A DNA stretch of 36,027 nucleotides, from contig JASGDF010000201.1 in assembly GCA_047607345.1 (NCBI GenBank), positions 1-36,027 on the forward strand. Direction: 5' to 3'. Shown here in pieces: positions 1-8,500 of the stretch. The stretch is from Pseudomonas_S sp047607345. GTDB taxonomy: Bacteria; Pseudomonadota; Gammaproteobacteria; Xanthomonadales; Xanthomonadaceae. The notes under the pieces are model-generated. The model was given only the letters and a program-made list of their open reading frames with translations, searched no databases and was not told the origin of the DNA. The position numbers and the translations under genes are program-made. Position 1 is the first letter of the stretch; every line of letters starts with the position of its first letter.

Positions 1-83
1 CGCGCCGCACCGCGTGCGTGGCCGGGCTGGTGGCGCTGGCGATCTATGCCGGCTTCATCCTGTCCGGGGTGGTCGGGCGATGA
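1..83 (+). CDS. C-terminal end of a small membrane protein of the cox cluster (5' partial)
   Basis: An open frame enters from the left edge, with codons in phase with position 3, and ends at the TGA at 81-83. The visible 26 residues contain a hydrophobic helix (VAGLVALAIYAGFILSGVV) preceded by arginines and followed by a short GR tail, so this is the end of a single-pass protein with few residues missing. The stop overlaps the ctaG start as ATGA, which indicates translational coupling. Many proteobacteria carry a very short single-helix protein of unknown role between oxidase subunit I and ctaG, and this fits that position. The assignment rests on position and the helix only, because the N-terminus lies outside the window. 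Confidence 0.6.
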   Translation, partial: RRTACVAGLVALAIYAGFILSGVVGR

Positions 84-661
84 GCGCGCCGCCGCCGCTG
101 CCACGTTCTCCCACCGCCGGCCTGGCGCGGCTGCTGGGCGTGGTGCTGGCGGTGTTCGTGCTGACCTTCTCGCTGGTGCCGCTGTACCGCATCGCCTGCG
201 AGAGGGTGTTCGGCATCCGCGTCGAGCGCGGGCCGGGGACCTACCAGGCCGGCAAGCCGCTGGCCGGCAAGCGCACGGTGCGAGTGGAGTTCGACGGCAG
301 CGTCAATTCACGCCTGCCCTGGTCGTTCCACCCCGAGCAGCTGACGATGGACGTGGTGCCCGGCGAGCTCAACGAGGCACTGTACTTCGCGCGCAACGAC
401 AGCGACCACGCGCTGGTCGGTAGCGCGGTGCCGTCGCTGGCGCCGGCGCGGGCGTCGGGCTATTTCAACAAGACCGAGTGCTTCTGCTTCACCGCGCAGA
501 CGCTGCAGGCCGGGGAGACGCGCGACATGCCGCTGCGCTTCATCGTCGATCCGGACCTGCCGGAGGACATCACCACGATCACGCTGTCCTATGCGTTCTA
601 TCGCAACGATGCGCTGAGCGCGCAGTTGGACGCGGGTGCGGCACGGGGAGGCATACGCTAA
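80..661 (+). CDS. ctaG: Cytochrome c oxidase assembly protein CtaG/Cox11
   Basis: The 193-residue product matches Cox11/CtaG, which delivers copper to the CuB site of oxidase subunit I from the periplasmic face. One N-terminal membrane helix (about residues 13-36) is followed by Cys40 just after the helix and an immunoglobulin-like beta domain. The diagnostic copper motif CFCF is at residues 134-137, in the context NKTECFCF. The ATG at 80 was chosen over an in-frame ATG at 14 because it overlaps the upstream stop and begins directly before the membrane anchor; the 14 start would add 22 arginine-rich residues without family precedent. ctaE follows after a REP palindrome. Length is normal for the family. 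Copper binding is known for the family and not shown for this protein. Confidence 0.95.
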   Translation: MSAPPPLPRSPTAGLARLLGVVLAVFVLTFSLVPLYRIACERVFGIRVERGPGTYQAGKPLAGKRTVRVEFDGSVNSRLPWSFHPEQLTMDVVPGELNEALYFARNDSDHALVGSAVPSLAPARASGYFNKTECFCFTAQTLQAGETRDMPLRFIVDPDLPEDITTITLSYAFYRNDALSAQLDAGAARGGIR

Positions 662-674
662 TTCCTGGACATCC

Positions 675-740
675 TGTGGGAGGGGCTTCAGCCCCGACGC
701 TTTCAAGGTGAAGCCCGTCGGGGCTGAAGCCCCTCCCACA
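675..740. repeat. REP-type palindrome (GTGG-headed)
   Basis: Two perfectly complementary 25-bp arms, 675-699 and 716-740, are separated by a 16-nt loop. The arm begins TGTGGGAGGGGCTTCAGC. Related elements with the CTTCAG/CTGAAG core lie at 17954-18019 and 20076-20139. It sits in the ctaG-ctaE gap and would form a very stable mRNA hairpin between the two genes. Such elements are typical intergenic REPs, often spread by RAYT transposases; no such transposase is in this window. Confidence 0.9.
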
Positions 741-777
741 GACTGCCCCGCCTGGACCAAGAACCGGAAGCGAGAAC

Positions 778-1653
778 ATGGCCGAACATACTTCCAACGC
801 CGAAGCCTATTTCGTGCCGAGCCAGAGCAAGTGGCCGTTCGTCGGCTCGATCGCGATGTTCGTGACGATGATCGGCGTGGCCAGCTGGCTCAACGACGCG
901 GCGTGGGGACGCTGGACCTTCTTCGCCGGCATCGCGATGCTGGTGGCGACGCTGTCCATGTGGTTCGGCGACGTGATCGGCGAATCCAACGCCGGCGCCT
1001 ACAACCGCCAGGTCGACGGCTCGTTCCGGATGGGGATGGTGTGGTTCATCTTCTCCGAGGTGATGTTCTTCGGCGCGTTCTTCGGCGCGCTGTTCTATAC
1101 CCGCAGCTTCGCGCTGCCGTGGCTGGGCGGCGATGGCGATGGAGTGATGACCAACGAGCTGCTGTGGAACGGCTACTCGGCGGCATGGCCGACCAACGGT
1201 CCCGGGCAGATCGGCGGGCCGTTCCAGACCATCCCGGCCTGGGGCCTGCCGCTGATCAACACGCTGATCCTGCTCAGCTCCGGCGTCACCCTCACCATCG
1301 CGCACCACGCGCTCAAGGTCGGGCGCCGCACCCAACTGCTGGTCTGGCAGGGCGCCACAGTGCTGCTCGGCTGCACCTTCCTGTACTTCCAGGCCGAGGA
1401 ATACCTGCACGCCTACCATGCGCTGAACCTGACGCTGGGCTCGGGCATCTACGGTTCGACGTTCTTCATGCTGACTGGCTTCCACGGCATGCACGTCGCG
1501 CTCGGCACGATCATGCTGGTGGTGATGTGGCTGCGCGCCGCGCGCGGGCATTTCACCGGCGACAACCACTTCGCGTTCGAGGCCGCCGCCTGGTACTGGC
1601 ACTTCGTCGATGTGGTGTGGCTGGCGCTGTTCCTGTTCGTCTACGTGCTGTGA
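778..1653 (+). CDS. ctaE: Cytochrome c oxidase subunit III
   Basis: The 291-residue polytopic membrane protein is subunit III of the haem-copper oxidase, which stabilises subunit I and proton uptake rather than carrying redox cofactors. It shows about seven hydrophobic helices. Family signatures seen are the helix with the conserved glutamate in SEVMFFGAFFGALFY, the histidine-rich segment EEYLHAYHALNL, the GFHGMHVALGT loop and the C-terminal YWHFVDVVW. The ATG at 778 is preceded by a purine-rich GAAGCGAG ribosome-binding stretch. Its place after ctaG matches the usual gene order. A 66-bp REP palindrome separates it from ctaG, which may lower or stabilise the message locally (inference). Confidence 0.96.
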   Translation: MAEHTSNAEAYFVPSQSKWPFVGSIAMFVTMIGVASWLNDAAWGRWTFFAGIAMLVATLSMWFGDVIGESNAGAYNRQVDGSFRMGMVWFIFSEVMFFGAFFGALFYTRSFALPWLGGDGDGVMTNELLWNGYSAAWPTNGPGQIGGPFQTIPAWGLPLINTLILLSSGVTLTIAHHALKVGRRTQLLVWQGATVLLGCTFLYFQAEEYLHAYHALNLTLGSGIYGSTFFMLTGFHGMHVALGTIMLVVMWLRAARGHFTGDNHFAFEAAAWYWHFVDVVWLALFLFVYVL

Positions 1654-1657
1654 GCGT

Positions 1658-1876
1658 TCAACCTTCGATGCCGTGCGGCCTGATCCAGCCTCCGTAGATG
1701 CCAAGCACGACCAGCACGATCAGCGTCACCGACAGGCCGATGCGCCAGCTCAGCGCGCGCACCGTGCGCCGGGTCCGGCCGCGGTCGGTGAGCAGGTAGT
1801 ACAGGCCGGCGCCGAGGTTCCAGACGATGGCGATCAGGAACGCGACAATCAGCAGGGTCTTCAGCGAATCGTTCAC
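1658..1876 (-). CDS. Twin-transmembrane small protein (DUF2909-like)
   Basis: This is a 72-residue protein read opposite to the oxidase genes, from a GTG at 1876 to a TGA at 1658. It has two membrane helices (about residues 7-28 and 44-64) joined by an arginine-rich loop, RGRTRRTVR, and ends in a short polar tail. The GTG start is chosen because the product then begins MNDSLKTLL, right before the first helix, whereas the long upstream extension overlaps SURF1 and has no membrane character. A small reverse-strand protein with this two-helix design lies at the same place between subunit III and SURF1 in pseudomonads. Its function is unknown; a role in oxidase biogenesis is suggested only by position. 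Confidence 0.8.
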   Translation of the reverse strand: MNDSLKTLLIVAFLIAIVWNLGAGLYYLLTDRGRTRRTVRALSWRIGLSVTLIVLVVLGIYGGWIRPHGIEG

Positions 1877-1933
1877 GGTCGTTCCAGGGGCCGGTGCGGT
1901 GCGGCCATTGCAGCCGCTTTGGACGCGCTTGTC

Positions 1934-2659
1934 ATGACGCGCCAGCACACGCGCGCCGCGTTGTGGATTGCCGCGCTGCTGCTGGCGGCGGGCTTCGCCG
2001 GACTCGGGCGCTGGCAGTGGCAGCGCATGCACGCCAAGCAGCAGCTGCTCGACGCCGCCGCGCATGTGCGCGAGCACGGCGTCGCGCTGCCGCAGGCGCT
2101 GGCGCGACCGGTGCCGCTGGCGTGGGTGAGTGGCAGTGGCCGGTTCCTGCCGCAGCGCATCCTGCTCGACAACCAGACCCACGCCGGCCGCGCCGGGGTG
2201 CGCGTCTACCAGCCGTTCGAGGTGCAGGGCGCCTCGCGGGTGGTGCTGGTCGACCTGGGCTGGCTGCCGCTGCCGCCAGACCGGTGGCTGCCGTCGATCG
2301 CACCCGTGGCCGGCACGGCCGAGGTCCGCGGCCTGCTGGCGCCGCCGCCGTCGGCGGGGATCGCGCTGGGACCGGCGATGGTCCCGGTCGGCCCGGAGGG
2401 GACCTGGCTGGCGACGCGGATCGACCCGGCAGCGATCGCGCAGGCGCTCGGCCAGCGCGACATTTCGTCGCAGGTGCTGCGCCTGGATCCGGCCCTGGCG
2501 CTGGGCTACGCACGCGACCTGGAACTGTTGCCCAATACCCTGCCGCCCACGCGCCACTTGGCCTATGCGGTGCAGTGGTTTGGCCTGGCGTTGGCGGTGC
2601 TGGCCGTCGCGTGTGTGCTGGAGTGGCGCCGGCGGCGCGATGCCGGGCGTGCGGCGTAA
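1934..2659 (+). CDS. SURF1 family oxidase assembly protein
   Basis: The 241-residue protein has the SURF1 layout: an N-terminal helix (about residues 9-24), the signature GLGRWQWQRMHAKQQLL just after it, a large periplasmic domain, and a C-terminal helix (about residues 213-231, WFGLALAVLAVACVLEW). SURF1 proteins aid haem a insertion into oxidase subunit I. The ATG at 1934 places the signature at the usual distance from the N-terminus; the frame is open back to 1610, but that would be a non-homologous extension overlapping ctaE and the reverse-strand twin-membrane gene. The position before the Sco-like protein, ctaA and ctaB matches the Pseudomonas-type cluster. The motif PTRHLAYAVQWFGLA near the end is also typical. 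Confidence 0.93.
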   Translation: MTRQHTRAALWIAALLLAAGFAGLGRWQWQRMHAKQQLLDAAAHVREHGVALPQALARPVPLAWVSGSGRFLPQRILLDNQTHAGRAGVRVYQPFEVQGASRVVLVDLGWLPLPPDRWLPSIAPVAGTAEVRGLLAPPPSAGIALGPAMVPVGPEGTWLATRIDPAAIAQALGQRDISSQVLRLDPALALGYARDLELLPNTLPPTRHLAYAVQWFGLALAVLAVACVLEWRRRRDAGRAA

Positions 2660-2716
2660 TCCCGGCATGAAACAGCCGCGGGGCAGCGGTTGTTCACGCC
2701 GAAGCTGCGCGGACGG

Positions 2717-2738
2717 TGACGCACACGCGGGTGCGTCA
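2717..2738. repeat. Inverted repeat upstream of the Sco-like gene
   Basis: A perfect 8-bp stem, TGACGCAC paired with GTGCGTCA, has a 6-nt loop and lies 15 bp before the ATG at 2754. There is no downstream T-run, so it is not a classical terminator. It could be a protein-binding site or a translation-modulating hairpin between SURF1 and the next gene. Only the symmetry is seen; function is inferred. Confidence 0.4.
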
Positions 2739-2753
2739 TGAGAAAATCCCGGA

Positions 2754-3329
2754 ATGACTGTCCCTCTCCCGGCCATGCCGCGTTCGGCAAGACGCGGCCG
2801 CAGGATGCTGATCGCCTTGTTCGCGCTGTTCTTCGGCTCGATGCTGGTGGCCGGCGCGCTGCGCTTCGCCGGCTGGCAGCCGGCGGCGATGCGCAACCAC
2901 GGCGAGCTGCTGTCGCCGCCGGGCGACCTGCGCGCGCTGTCGCCGCGCCTGGCTGACGGCGGCACCTATGCCTGGCAGCCGTCGCAGCGGCTGTGGCGGA
3001 TCGCGCTGGCGCCGCCGGCCGATTGCGCGCCGGCCTGCCTGGCGCTGGCCGGCGAGTTGGACAAGGTCTGGCAACTGCTCGGCCACAACGCCGGCAAGGT
3101 GCAGCTGCTGTGGATCGGCACGCCGCCGGCGGGGCTGCCGGCGCTGCCGGAGCTGCGCGTGCTGCGCGACGATCCACGCCTGCGGCAGGGATTGCCGCGC
3201 CTCGACGACGCCACCGGCGTGCCGGTGTACGTGATCGATCCGAACGGCTTCGTGATCCTGCGCTACGCCCCCGGCTTCGATCCGGCCGGCCTACGCGCGG
3301 ACCTAGCGAAGCTGCTGAAACTGATGTGA
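2754..3329 (+). CDS. Membrane-anchored Sco-like/thioredoxin-fold protein of the cox cluster
   Basis: The product is 191 residues with one N-terminal helix (about residues 19-37) and a periplasmic domain that resembles a reduced Sco/thioredoxin fold. CAPAC at residues 91-95 keeps the CxxxC spacing of Sco copper chaperones, and VPVYVIDPNGFVILRYAPG near residues 157-175 resembles the late beta-hairpin of Sco proteins. The histidine that completes the Sco copper site in the segment before that hairpin is not present; the only nearby histidine is His111. It occupies the place of the small uncharacterised protein between SURF1 and ctaA in pseudomonads. A role in oxidase metallation or thiol chemistry is inferred. 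A second in-frame ATG lies at 2775; 2754 gives a normal arginine-flanked anchor. Confidence 0.75.
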   Translation: MTVPLPAMPRSARRGRRMLIALFALFFGSMLVAGALRFAGWQPAAMRNHGELLSPPGDLRALSPRLADGGTYAWQPSQRLWRIALAPPADCAPACLALAGELDKVWQLLGHNAGKVQLLWIGTPPAGLPALPELRVLRDDPRLRQGLPRLDDATGVPVYVIDPNGFVILRYAPGFDPAGLRADLAKLLKLM

Positions 3330-3342
3330 GTTCCTTGTCCCG

Positions 3343-4536
3343 ATGAAGCCGATTTCCCGCCCGGCGCTGGCCCGGCACTTCCATCGCATGGTCTGGCTGG
3401 CGACGCTGTTCACCGCCTCCACGATCATGTTCGGCGCGTTCGTGCGCCTGTCCGACGCCGGCCTGAGCTGCCCTGACTGGCCGACCTGCTACGGCCGCGC
3501 GACCTGGCCGGCGGCGCCGGCCGAGGTCGCCGACCACGCGGCGACCCGGATCCGGCCGCTGGAGACGCACAAGGCCTGGCGCGAGCAGGTGCACCGTTTC
3601 CTGGCCGGCTCGCTCGGCATCGAGGTGTTGGCGATCACGCTGCTGGCGGTGCGCCGGCGCCGCTTCGGCGTGGCCCAGGTGATCGCCGCCTCGCTGCTGG
3701 TGGCCGCGGCGATCCCGATGTACATGCGCGGCGACCACGTCAGCGCCAGCGCGCTGGCGATCGCCGGCGAGGCGATCCTGCTGCTGGCGGCGCTGCGCTG
3801 GTCCAACCTGGAGCCCGGATCGGGTTCGGGGCAGAGTCTGGCGCGCGTGGCGGTGCTGACCCTGGCGGTGGTGATCTTCCAGGCGTTGCTGGGAATGTGG
3901 ACGGTGACCTGGCTGCTCAAGCCGATCGTGGTGATGGGCCATCTGCTCGGCGCGCTGCTGATGTTCGGGTTGCTGGCCTGGATGGCCTGGCGCGCCACCC
4001 ACCTGCCGATCACGCTGGCCGACGCCGGCCGGCTGAAGTGGCTGCTGCGCGCCGGTATCGCGGTGCTGGCGTTGCAGATCGCGCTGGGCGGCTGGGTCAG
4101 CGCCAACTACGCGGCGCTGGCCTGCGGCGGCGGCAGCTGGTCGGCCGACAACTTCCCGCGCTGCGTCAGCCAGTGGTGGCCACCGCACGACTTCGCCGAG
4201 GGCTTCACGCTATGGCGCGGGATCGGGGTGGACTACGAGGGCGGCGTGCTCGACGGCGCGGCGCGCATCGCGATCCAGATGGCGCACCGGCTGTGGGCGG
4301 TGGCGACCGCGCTGTACCTGGGCTGGCTGGCGTGGCGGCTGTACCGCCAGCCCGGCCTGCGCGGCTGGGCGGCGGCGCTGGCGCTGCTGGTCGTGGCGCA
4401 GGTCGCGCTGGGCATCCTCAACGTCAAGCTGGCGCTGCCGCTGGTGGTGGCGGTGCTGCACAACGGCGGCGCGGTCGCGCTGATGTTCGTGCTGGTCTCG
4501 CTGCTGGCGCGGCTGCGCGCGCCGGAACCGGCATGA
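3343..4536 (+). CDS. ctaA: Heme A synthase (CtaA/Cox15)
   Basis: This 397-residue integral membrane protein converts heme O to heme A. The N-terminal half carries GAFVRLSDAGLSCPDWPTCYG (about residues 28-48), the strongly conserved CtaA signature with its cysteines, and a conserved histidine helix around EQVHRFLAGSLG. The second half repeats the architecture with QMAHRLWAVATALYLG and a histidine in VAVLHNGGAVALMF. About eight membrane helices are visible. The loop between the halves contains CGGGSWSADNFPRC, with paired cysteines. It starts 13 bp after the Sco-like gene and its stop overlaps the ctaB start (ATGA), so both heme-synthesis enzymes are probably translated from one message. Family length and motifs are normal. 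Confidence 0.95.
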   Translation: MKPISRPALARHFHRMVWLATLFTASTIMFGAFVRLSDAGLSCPDWPTCYGRATWPAAPAEVADHAATRIRPLETHKAWREQVHRFLAGSLGIEVLAITLLAVRRRRFGVAQVIAASLLVAAAIPMYMRGDHVSASALAIAGEAILLLAALRWSNLEPGSGSGQSLARVAVLTLAVVIFQALLGMWTVTWLLKPIVVMGHLLGALLMFGLLAWMAWRATHLPITLADAGRLKWLLRAGIAVLALQIALGGWVSANYAALACGGGSWSADNFPRCVSQWWPPHDFAEGFTLWRGIGVDYEGGVLDGAARIAIQMAHRLWAVATALYLGWLAWRLYRQPGLRGWAAALALLVVAQVALGILNVKLALPLVVAVLHNGGAVALMFVLVSLLARLRAPEPA

Positions 4537-5414
4537 GCAGCGTGCGCGACTACTGGGACCTGACCAAGCCCAAGGTGGTCGGGTTGATCGTGTTCACCGC
4601 ACTGGTCGGCATGGTGCTGGCGATCCCCGGCCTGCCGACGGCCGCGCAGGCGCGCGCCGGCGCGCTCGGCTTCCTCGGCATCTGGCTGGCGGCGGGCGCG
4701 GCGGCGGCGATCAACCAGTTGCTGGACGCCAAGATCGACGCGCAGATGGCGCGCACCTCGTGGCGCCCGCTGGTGGTCGGCAAGGTGCGTCCGGCGCAGG
4801 TGCTGGTGTTCGCCGGCGCGCTGATCGTGCTGTCGATGGCGATCCTGGTGCTGTGGGTGAACACCATCACCGCGCTGCTGACCTTTGCCTCGCTGATCGG
4901 CTACGCGGTGATCTACACGGTCTACCTCAAGCGCGCGACCTCGCAGAACATCGTGATCGGCGGTCTGGCCGGGGCCACCCCGCCGATGCTGGGTTGGGCC
5001 GCGGTAACCGGGCTGCCGAGCGCGGCGGACTGGATCAACGCGGGGCTGCTGGTGGCGATCATCTTCGTATGGACGCCGCCGCACTTCTGGGCGCTGGCGA
5101 TCTTCCGCCGCGCCGATTACGCCAAGGCGGCGATCCCGATGCTGCCGGTCACCCACGGTGTGCAGCACACCCGCCGGCAGATCATGGCCTACACGGTCGT
5201 GCTGACCGTGGTGACGCTGCTGCCGGTCGCCACCGGCATGAGCGGGGTGTTCTACCTGGGCGGGGCGCTGGTGCTGGACGCGGTGTTCCTCTGGTACGCC
5301 TGGCGCATGCTTGATCCGCCGGACGAGTCGTTCGCGATGAAGACCTTCGGCTACTCGATCGTCTATCTGATGGCGCTGTTCGCGTTCCTGCTGGTGGATC
5401 ACTGGCTTTCGTGA
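4533..5414 (+). CDS. ctaB: Protoheme IX farnesyltransferase (heme O synthase)
   Basis: The 293-residue UbiA-superfamily prenyltransferase makes heme O from protoheme and farnesyl diphosphate. The aspartate-rich motif is clear: NQLLDAKIDAQMARTSWRPL near residues 64-83 (NxxxDxxxDxxMxRT). Further signatures are YTVYLKRATSQNIVIGG, WTPPHFWALAIFRRADY and the family-typical AAIPMLPVTHG. About nine membrane helices are present. The ATG at 4533 overlaps the ctaA TGA by four bases. The next gene begins 94 bp later on the same strand and belongs to another system, so the oxidase cluster probably ends here; no T-rich terminator is evident. Confidence 0.96.
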   Translation: MSSVRDYWDLTKPKVVGLIVFTALVGMVLAIPGLPTAAQARAGALGFLGIWLAAGAAAAINQLLDAKIDAQMARTSWRPLVVGKVRPAQVLVFAGALIVLSMAILVLWVNTITALLTFASLIGYAVIYTVYLKRATSQNIVIGGLAGATPPMLGWAAVTGLPSAADWINAGLLVAIIFVWTPPHFWALAIFRRADYAKAAIPMLPVTHGVQHTRRQIMAYTVVLTVVTLLPVATGMSGVFYLGGALVLDAVFLWYAWRMLDPPDESFAMKTFGYSIVYLMALFAFLLVDHWLS

Positions 5415-5507
5415 CGCAGGCGCGCGAGGCGGGATGGTCCGCGCGGGCGATTGGCATGTAATCTGCGGACATCCGGCTCCCCACGCCGGCCGAGCGACAG
5501 GGCACGC

Positions 5508-8500
5508 ATGGCCATACACGCCGCAGTCCATCACCTGACCCATTACCGCTACGACCGCCCGGTCGTGCTCGGCCCGCAGGTGATCCGGCTGCGGCCGGCC
5601 CCGCATTCCAGGACCCGGGTGCTGAGCCATTCGCTGCGGGTCAGCCCGTCCCGGCACTTCGTCAACCTGCAACAGGATCCTTACGGCAACTTCCTGGCCC
5701 GGTTCGTGTTCCCCGAGCCGGTGAGCGAGCTGAAGATCGAGGTCGACCTGGTGGCCGACATGACGGTCTACAACCCGTTCGACTTCTTCGTCGAGGAGCT
5801 GGCCGAGCAGTGGCCGTTCCGGTACCCGGACGAGATCGCCCCGGACCTGTCGATCTACCTGACGCCGGAGCCGGCCGGGCCGCGGTTGCGGGCGTTCCTC
5901 GACGGCGTGGAGCGCGGCCCGTGCAACACCGTGGACTTCATCGTCGCGCTCAACGCCCGGGTGCAGCGCGAGATCGGCTATGTGATCCGCCTGGAGGCCG
6001 GGGTGCAGACGCCCGAGCAGACCCTGGCGCTGAAGTCCGGTTCCTGCCGCGACAGCTCGTGGCTGCTGGTGCAGGCGCTGCGCCAGCTGGGGCTGGCCGC
6101 GCGCTTCGTCTCCGGCTACCTGGTCCAGCTCAAGCCGGATCGGGTGGCGCTGGACGGCCCGCCCGGCACCGATCACGACTTCACCGACCTGCACGCCTGG
6201 GCCGAGGTCTACCTGCCCGGCGCCGGCTGGATCGGCCTGGACCCGACTTCGGGCCTGCTGACCGGCGAGAGCCACATTCCGCTGGCGGCGACCCCGCACT
6301 ACCGCAACGCGGCACCGATCAGCGGCGGCTTCAGTGGCCAGGCCGAGATCGAGTTCGGTTTCGACATGCGGGTGTCGCGGGTAGCCGAGCACCCGCGCAT
6401 CACCAAGCCGTTTTCCGATGAATCGTGGCAGGCGCTGGACGCGCTCGGCGAGGCGGTGGACCGCGCGCTGGCCGAGCAGGACGTGCGGCTGACGATGGGC
6501 GGCGAGCCGACCTTCGTGTCGATCGACGACTTCGAGTCCGGGGAGTGGAACACCGAGGCGGTCGGCCCGACCAAGCGCGCCAAGGCCGATGCGCTGATCC
6601 GGCGGCTGCGCGAGCGCTTCGCCCCGGGTGGTTTCCTGCATTACGGCCAGGGCAAGTGGTATCCGGGCGAGACGCTGCCGCGTTGGACCTTCTCGCTGTA
6701 CTGGCGCAAGGACGGCGAGCCGATCTGGCGCGATCCGGACCTGGTCGCGCGCGAGGACGCGCGCCATCCGGTCGCTGGCGATGATGCGCAACGCCTGTTG
6801 CAGGCCATCGCCGGCGGCCTGGGCATCGCTCCGGAGATGGTCGTGCCGGCCTATGAGGACCCGGCCGAATGGCTGCTCAGGGAAGGCAAGCTGCCGGACA
6901 ACGTCGATCCTTCCAATCCGCAGCTGGAGGACGCCGAGGCGCGCAGCCGCATGGTGCGGGTGTTCGAGCGCGGGCTGACCGAGCCGGCCGGCTACGTGCT
7001 GCCGGTGCAGCGCTGGAACAGCCGCGCGCAGCCGCAGGGGCGCTGGCGCAGCGAGCGCTGGACGACTCGGCGCGGCCGGTTGTTCCTGGTGCCGGGTGAC
7101 TCGCCGGTCGGCTATCGGCTGCCGCTGGGGGCGCTGCCGTATCTGCGCGCGGCCGACTATCCGCATGTGGTCCCGCTCGATCCGGCGGTCGAACGCGAGC
7201 CGCTGCCGCCGGCTCCGGCACTGGAGACCGTGCCGTTGCAGGTGCCGTTGCAGGCCGCGGCCGCGTTCACCGCCGCCGACGGGCGCCAGCAGGCGCGGGT
7301 CGAGCAGGCGCTGGGCGAGATCGGCGGCGCGGTGCGCACCGCGCTGTCGGTGGAGCCGCGCGAGGGCCACCTGAGCGTGTTCCTGCCGCCGGTCGAGTCG
7401 CTGGAGGACTATCTGGACCTGGTCGCCGCCGCCGAGGCCGGCGCGCGCCGGCTCGGCCTGCCGGTGCAGATCGAGGGCTATCCGCCGCCGCAGGACCCGC
7501 GCCTGAACGTGATCCGGGTGGCGCCGGACCCGGGCGTGATCGAGGTCAACATCCACCCGGCGGCGAGCTGGCGCGAATGCGTGGCCACCACCGAGGCGAT
7601 CTACGAGGACGCGCGCCAGACCCGCCTGGGCGCCGACAAGTTCATGATCGACGGCCGCCATACTGGCACCGGCGGCGGCAACCACGTCGTGGTCGGCGGC
7701 GCCACGCCGATGGACAGCCCGTTCCTGCGCCGGCCCGACCTGCTCAAGAGCCTGGTGCTGCACTGGCAGCGGCATCCGTCGATGTCCTACCTGTTCTCCG
7801 GGCTGTTCATCGGTCCGACCAGCCAGGCGCCGCGCATCGACGAGGCGCGCCACGACAGCCTGTACGAGCTGGAGATCGCGCTGGCCCAGGTGCCGGCGCC
7901 GGGCGCGGGCGAGGCGCCGCTGCCGTGGCTGGTGGACCGGCTGTTCCGCAACCTGCTGGCCGACGTGACCGGCAACACCCATCGCTCGGAGATCTGCATC
8001 GACAAGCTGTTCTCGCCGGACGGGCCGACCGGGCGGCTGGGGCTGGTGGAGTTCCGCGGCTTCGAGATGCCGCCCGACGCGCGCATGAGCCTGGCCCAGC
8101 AGCTGCTGGTGCGGGCGCTGGTCGCGCGCTACTGGGCGCGGCCGCTGGACGGCGGCTGCGTGCGCTGGGGCACCGCGCTGCACGACCGCTTCATGCTGCC
8201 GCACTACGTCTGGGCGGATTTCCTCGACGTGCTCGACGACCTGGCCCGGCACGGCTTCGCGCTGCGCCCGGAGTGGTTCGCCGCGCAGCTGGAGTTCCGC
8301 TTCCCGTTCTGTGGCCAGGTCGAATACGCCGGGGTGGCGCTGGAACTGCGCCAGGCGCTGGAACCCTGGCATGTGCTCGGCGAGCAGGGTGCGATCGGCG
8401 GTACCGTGCGCTTCGTCGATTCCTCGACCGAGCGGTTGCAGGTCCGCGCCGAGGGCTTCAACCCGGCGCGCCACGCGATCGCCTGCAACGGCCGAGCGCT

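Noticed and set aside
1610..1933. N-terminal extension of the SURF1 frame
   Set aside because: It overlaps the end of ctaE and the reverse-strand twin-membrane gene, lacks SURF1 similarity, and the ATG at 1934 gives the normal N-terminal anchor.
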